From: Erythrophleum ivorense
Lineage: Eukaryota; Streptophyta; Magnoliopsida; Fabales; Fabaceae
Assembly (NCBI GenBank): GCA_026724425.1
Contig: JAIUCV010000001.1
Span: 14,738,556 to 14,802,555 of the forward strand
Length of the DNA: 64,000 nt
Direction of reading: 5' to 3'
The position numbers were made by a program, and so were the translations under genes. Positions 61,995-64,000 of the stretch are shown here, piece by piece. The notes beneath the pieces were generated by a model, which did no database searches, was not told the DNA's origin, and worked only from the letters and a program-made list of their open reading frames with translations. How positions within the stretch are numbered: the stretch's first letter is position 1; each line of letters begins with the position of its first letter.

Positions 61995-63145
61995 GGTTTT
62001 AGTTTTAGTTATTTCAAAATTCAAGTTAGAGCTACGGAATTTGTGGTCAGTTTATTCTTCATTGTTTTTTAAAATTTCCCTATTTGTGTACTATGGAATT
62101 GAATTTAGGTGAAAAATAGTGACACAGCAAAGCTAGCTGATACTGTTGCATTAAACCAAAAAAAAACTCTCAAGAAAAGCCATTAACCAATTACAATTAA
62201 TTAGACAACACTTCCCCATAAAGGTTTCAATAGCATATCTTTATTCTTAATAACTCTGGCAATTCTTTCCAGCCCAGGATACAAAATTATTGCTTTTATA
62301 TGATTATTATTGTAAATTATCTTGCTCTTTTACTCTTTCTTGATATATTATTTGAGAAATGGCCCAGAGATAGTGGATAAACCAAATAATTGCTCAATTC
62401 TTCCAAGTAAAGATAACACTTGGAAATGTGGATTATGAACCTGAAAATTTCTTAGGAACCACAGAATGGACAGCCAAGTAGTGCAAGCAGCTTACTGAAA
62501 CTTTCACCAAAATGGATGTGTCAGCGGGACCCACTTCCTAAAACAGTCACTTTGATGAGTTTTGATATGTATTGCTAGCTTTTAAATTATGTAACTAAGA
62601 ATTTATCTTATGAACCATAGGTATCTATTTATTGCCCGAAAACTGATAAATATGATTGTAAGGTTCTCTATCTACTATTACTTTCATTGATGATGTTGTG
62701 GGTTATGTTTATGTATTGGGTAATTTGTCTTCCTTCTTTAGGAGTGTCAAATGTCCAAATTTCCTAATCTAATACGCAAACATTCACAAATAATTGATGA
62801 ACTGAGCTTCTAATTCGATCTTTCAATTAATGTGCCAATCTCAATTGCAGATACTTTCAAGGTATTCCAAACGCTATTCCAGGGAATGAGCAAAAAGAGT
62901 GCATGCGCTTGCCGATATGGAAATTCTCAATGATTTCTCTGATCTACTTGATACTTTGACCCACATTATTCAATTTCTTTTTTGGGCCCATGGTGATTCT
63001 CCACCCTTCCCCATTTTTGGTAACTTATTAGGTTAAGTTGGTGTGTGTTGGTAAGTTATATTTGACCTTTGACTTTATCATTTTGATGAAATGTGTTGCA
63101 TTTTTAGGAAAGCATGTTCATTTGATTTGCCATAGGTTGTTTAAC

Positions 63146-63973
63146 CTTAGGACAAAAGAAAGATTCAACTCTTACTAATTAGTTGTGAAAATCATATATA
63201 TAGCAAGATTTTTTTTTTTAAATGGAGAAATTGACAGGCTTTAATTTATGTGTTGGATAACATGGAAGATTTGTCTCAGGTACAACGTTAGGCTAATGAT
63301 TTACAGCGGAATGAAAAGAGACTTGTATAATTGCTTCAGTTTGGTGAATGATGAATGTAGTGAATAGTGGTAGTCTTAAAGAAATTCAATGCTATTTTAA
63401 AATCTCACGTTCATAATTCGACTTTCTATTTGAAGTTATTGGACTTCTATTACTTTTGTATTGTAATTGGGCTTGAATATTAATAAATTCTCATAGTTTA
63501 TGCTTGCTAGGACATTTTTTGGTCCGGTTCTATTTTGCTTTGCTATTGGGAGGCGATGAACTATTGTAATATACATCAAATATTAAGTTATAGTTTATTG
63601 ATGATTGATGATGGTGTTATTAGTTTGGTAAGGTGGAATATCACCCGCCAAAATTGTTTCTATATCTATACATTCATTATTAGGTGGCTTAAGATTCATA
63701 ACTAATATAAAGGTTTTTATGTGATACTATAATTTTATCTTTAAGCCAGGGAAATTAGACCTCTTGCATATTTAATTTTTAAGATAATTTATGCAACATT
63801 TTAATCAGTAATTGTGCTATGCTAGTTCAATCTTAAGGCATCTATTTGGAGACACCTTTTTCAAATGTCTCATCATTCAAAAGTTAAAAATAATTACAAG
63901 ATAGATAAACCACTGATCTTCCAAAAACTTTAATCTTAAAGCGCAAATCTAGCCACAAATTTTTTTTTTTGGT
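63146..63973. other. 3' flank of RLP3, no gene seen
   Basis: Matches 22047-23013 without element A, with short gaps near 63280 and 63860. It gives the empty site of element A at about 63142. No gene is recognised. Confidence 0.6.
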
Positions 63974-64000
63974 CTAGTAGCAACAAGATTGCACCTTATA
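63974..64000 (-). CDS. RLP3: extreme C-terminus of a third EIX-type receptor-like protein, partial
   Basis: Minus-strand codons at the right edge translate YKVQSCCY followed by TAG at 63976-63974, against YKLQSCCY and TAG in RLP2. The 3' flank is collinear with that of RLP2. Only eight sense codons are visible, so whether the gene is intact cannot be judged. Confidence 0.75.
   Translation of the reverse strand, partial: YKVQSCCY

Larger units (their letters stand above)
58061..62933 (+). pseudogene. Rab7-like (RABG3) GTPase relic 2, four exons recognisable
   Basis: Paralogue of relic 1. The exons are: exon 3 at 58061-58207 (IWDTADQERFQSLG; YGVNFMMSFDVPENW); exon 4 at 61069-61148, also 80 nt (ANYPNPWKFPF; LLGSKIDIDGG); exon 5 at 61319-61447 (KKAKDWCASKG); exon 6 from 62851 (YFQGIPNA). 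It shares with relic 1 the DTADQ and SKID changes, the 80-nt exon 4, the TAA after KED in exon 5 and the GC donor (ACATGCAAG). Its own lesions are a 17-bp deletion in exon 5 and a one-base gain in exon 6 that shifts the frame before the CAC tail. No P-loop exons were recognised. Pseudogene. Confidence 0.88.

Overview
This is AT-rich nuclear DNA of a flowering plant, most likely a woody eudicot. The signs are plant receptor-like-protein (RLP) genes of the EIX type, relics of a plant Rab7 (RABG3) gene with plant-style exons, and nested plant LTR retrotransposons. No gene in the window is intact from end to end. There is no prokaryotic gene layout, CRISPR array or rRNA/tRNA gene that I can recognise.

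The host DNA is a tandem array. One unit is an RLP gene on the minus strand, then an AT-rich spacer built from smaller repeated cassettes, then a Rab7 relic on the plus strand. Unit 1 holds RLP1 (1-2335, damaged, runs off the left edge), its spacer (2.3-12 kb) and Rab7 relic 1 (13.4-18.2 kb). Unit 2 holds RLP2 (23.0-25.8 kb, one in-frame stop), its spacer (25.8-30.0 kb, resuming at 47.8-55 kb) and Rab7 relic 2 (58.1-62.9 kb). The last 27 bases are the 3' end of a third RLP.

Transposons account for most of the difference between units. Element A (18381-22041) sits between Rab7 relic 1 and RLP2. A nested block of about 17.8 kb (30000-47763) splits the unit 2 spacer. It consists of an LTR-like piece C, then an Ogre/Tat-like element D with a 4.0 kb 5' LTR, a primer-binding site, an internal region without recognisable gag-pol, 3' tandem repeats and a truncated 3' LTR. 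Element B, related to A, lies inside that 3' LTR. A clean solo LTR, E (56463-57860, target duplication TTTGA), sits just upstream of Rab7 relic 2. Because the two units are paralogous, each gives an empty-site reference for insertions in the other.

The RLPs belong to a family of membrane-anchored extracellular LRR receptors used in pattern recognition. The Rab7 copies lack recognisable P-loop exons, have changed G3 and G4 nucleotide-binding motifs and carry frame lesions, so they read as hitch-hiking pseudogenes. I see no evidence of a functional link between the two gene types beyond co-duplication. All homology statements rest on reading the sequence by eye; no database search was run.
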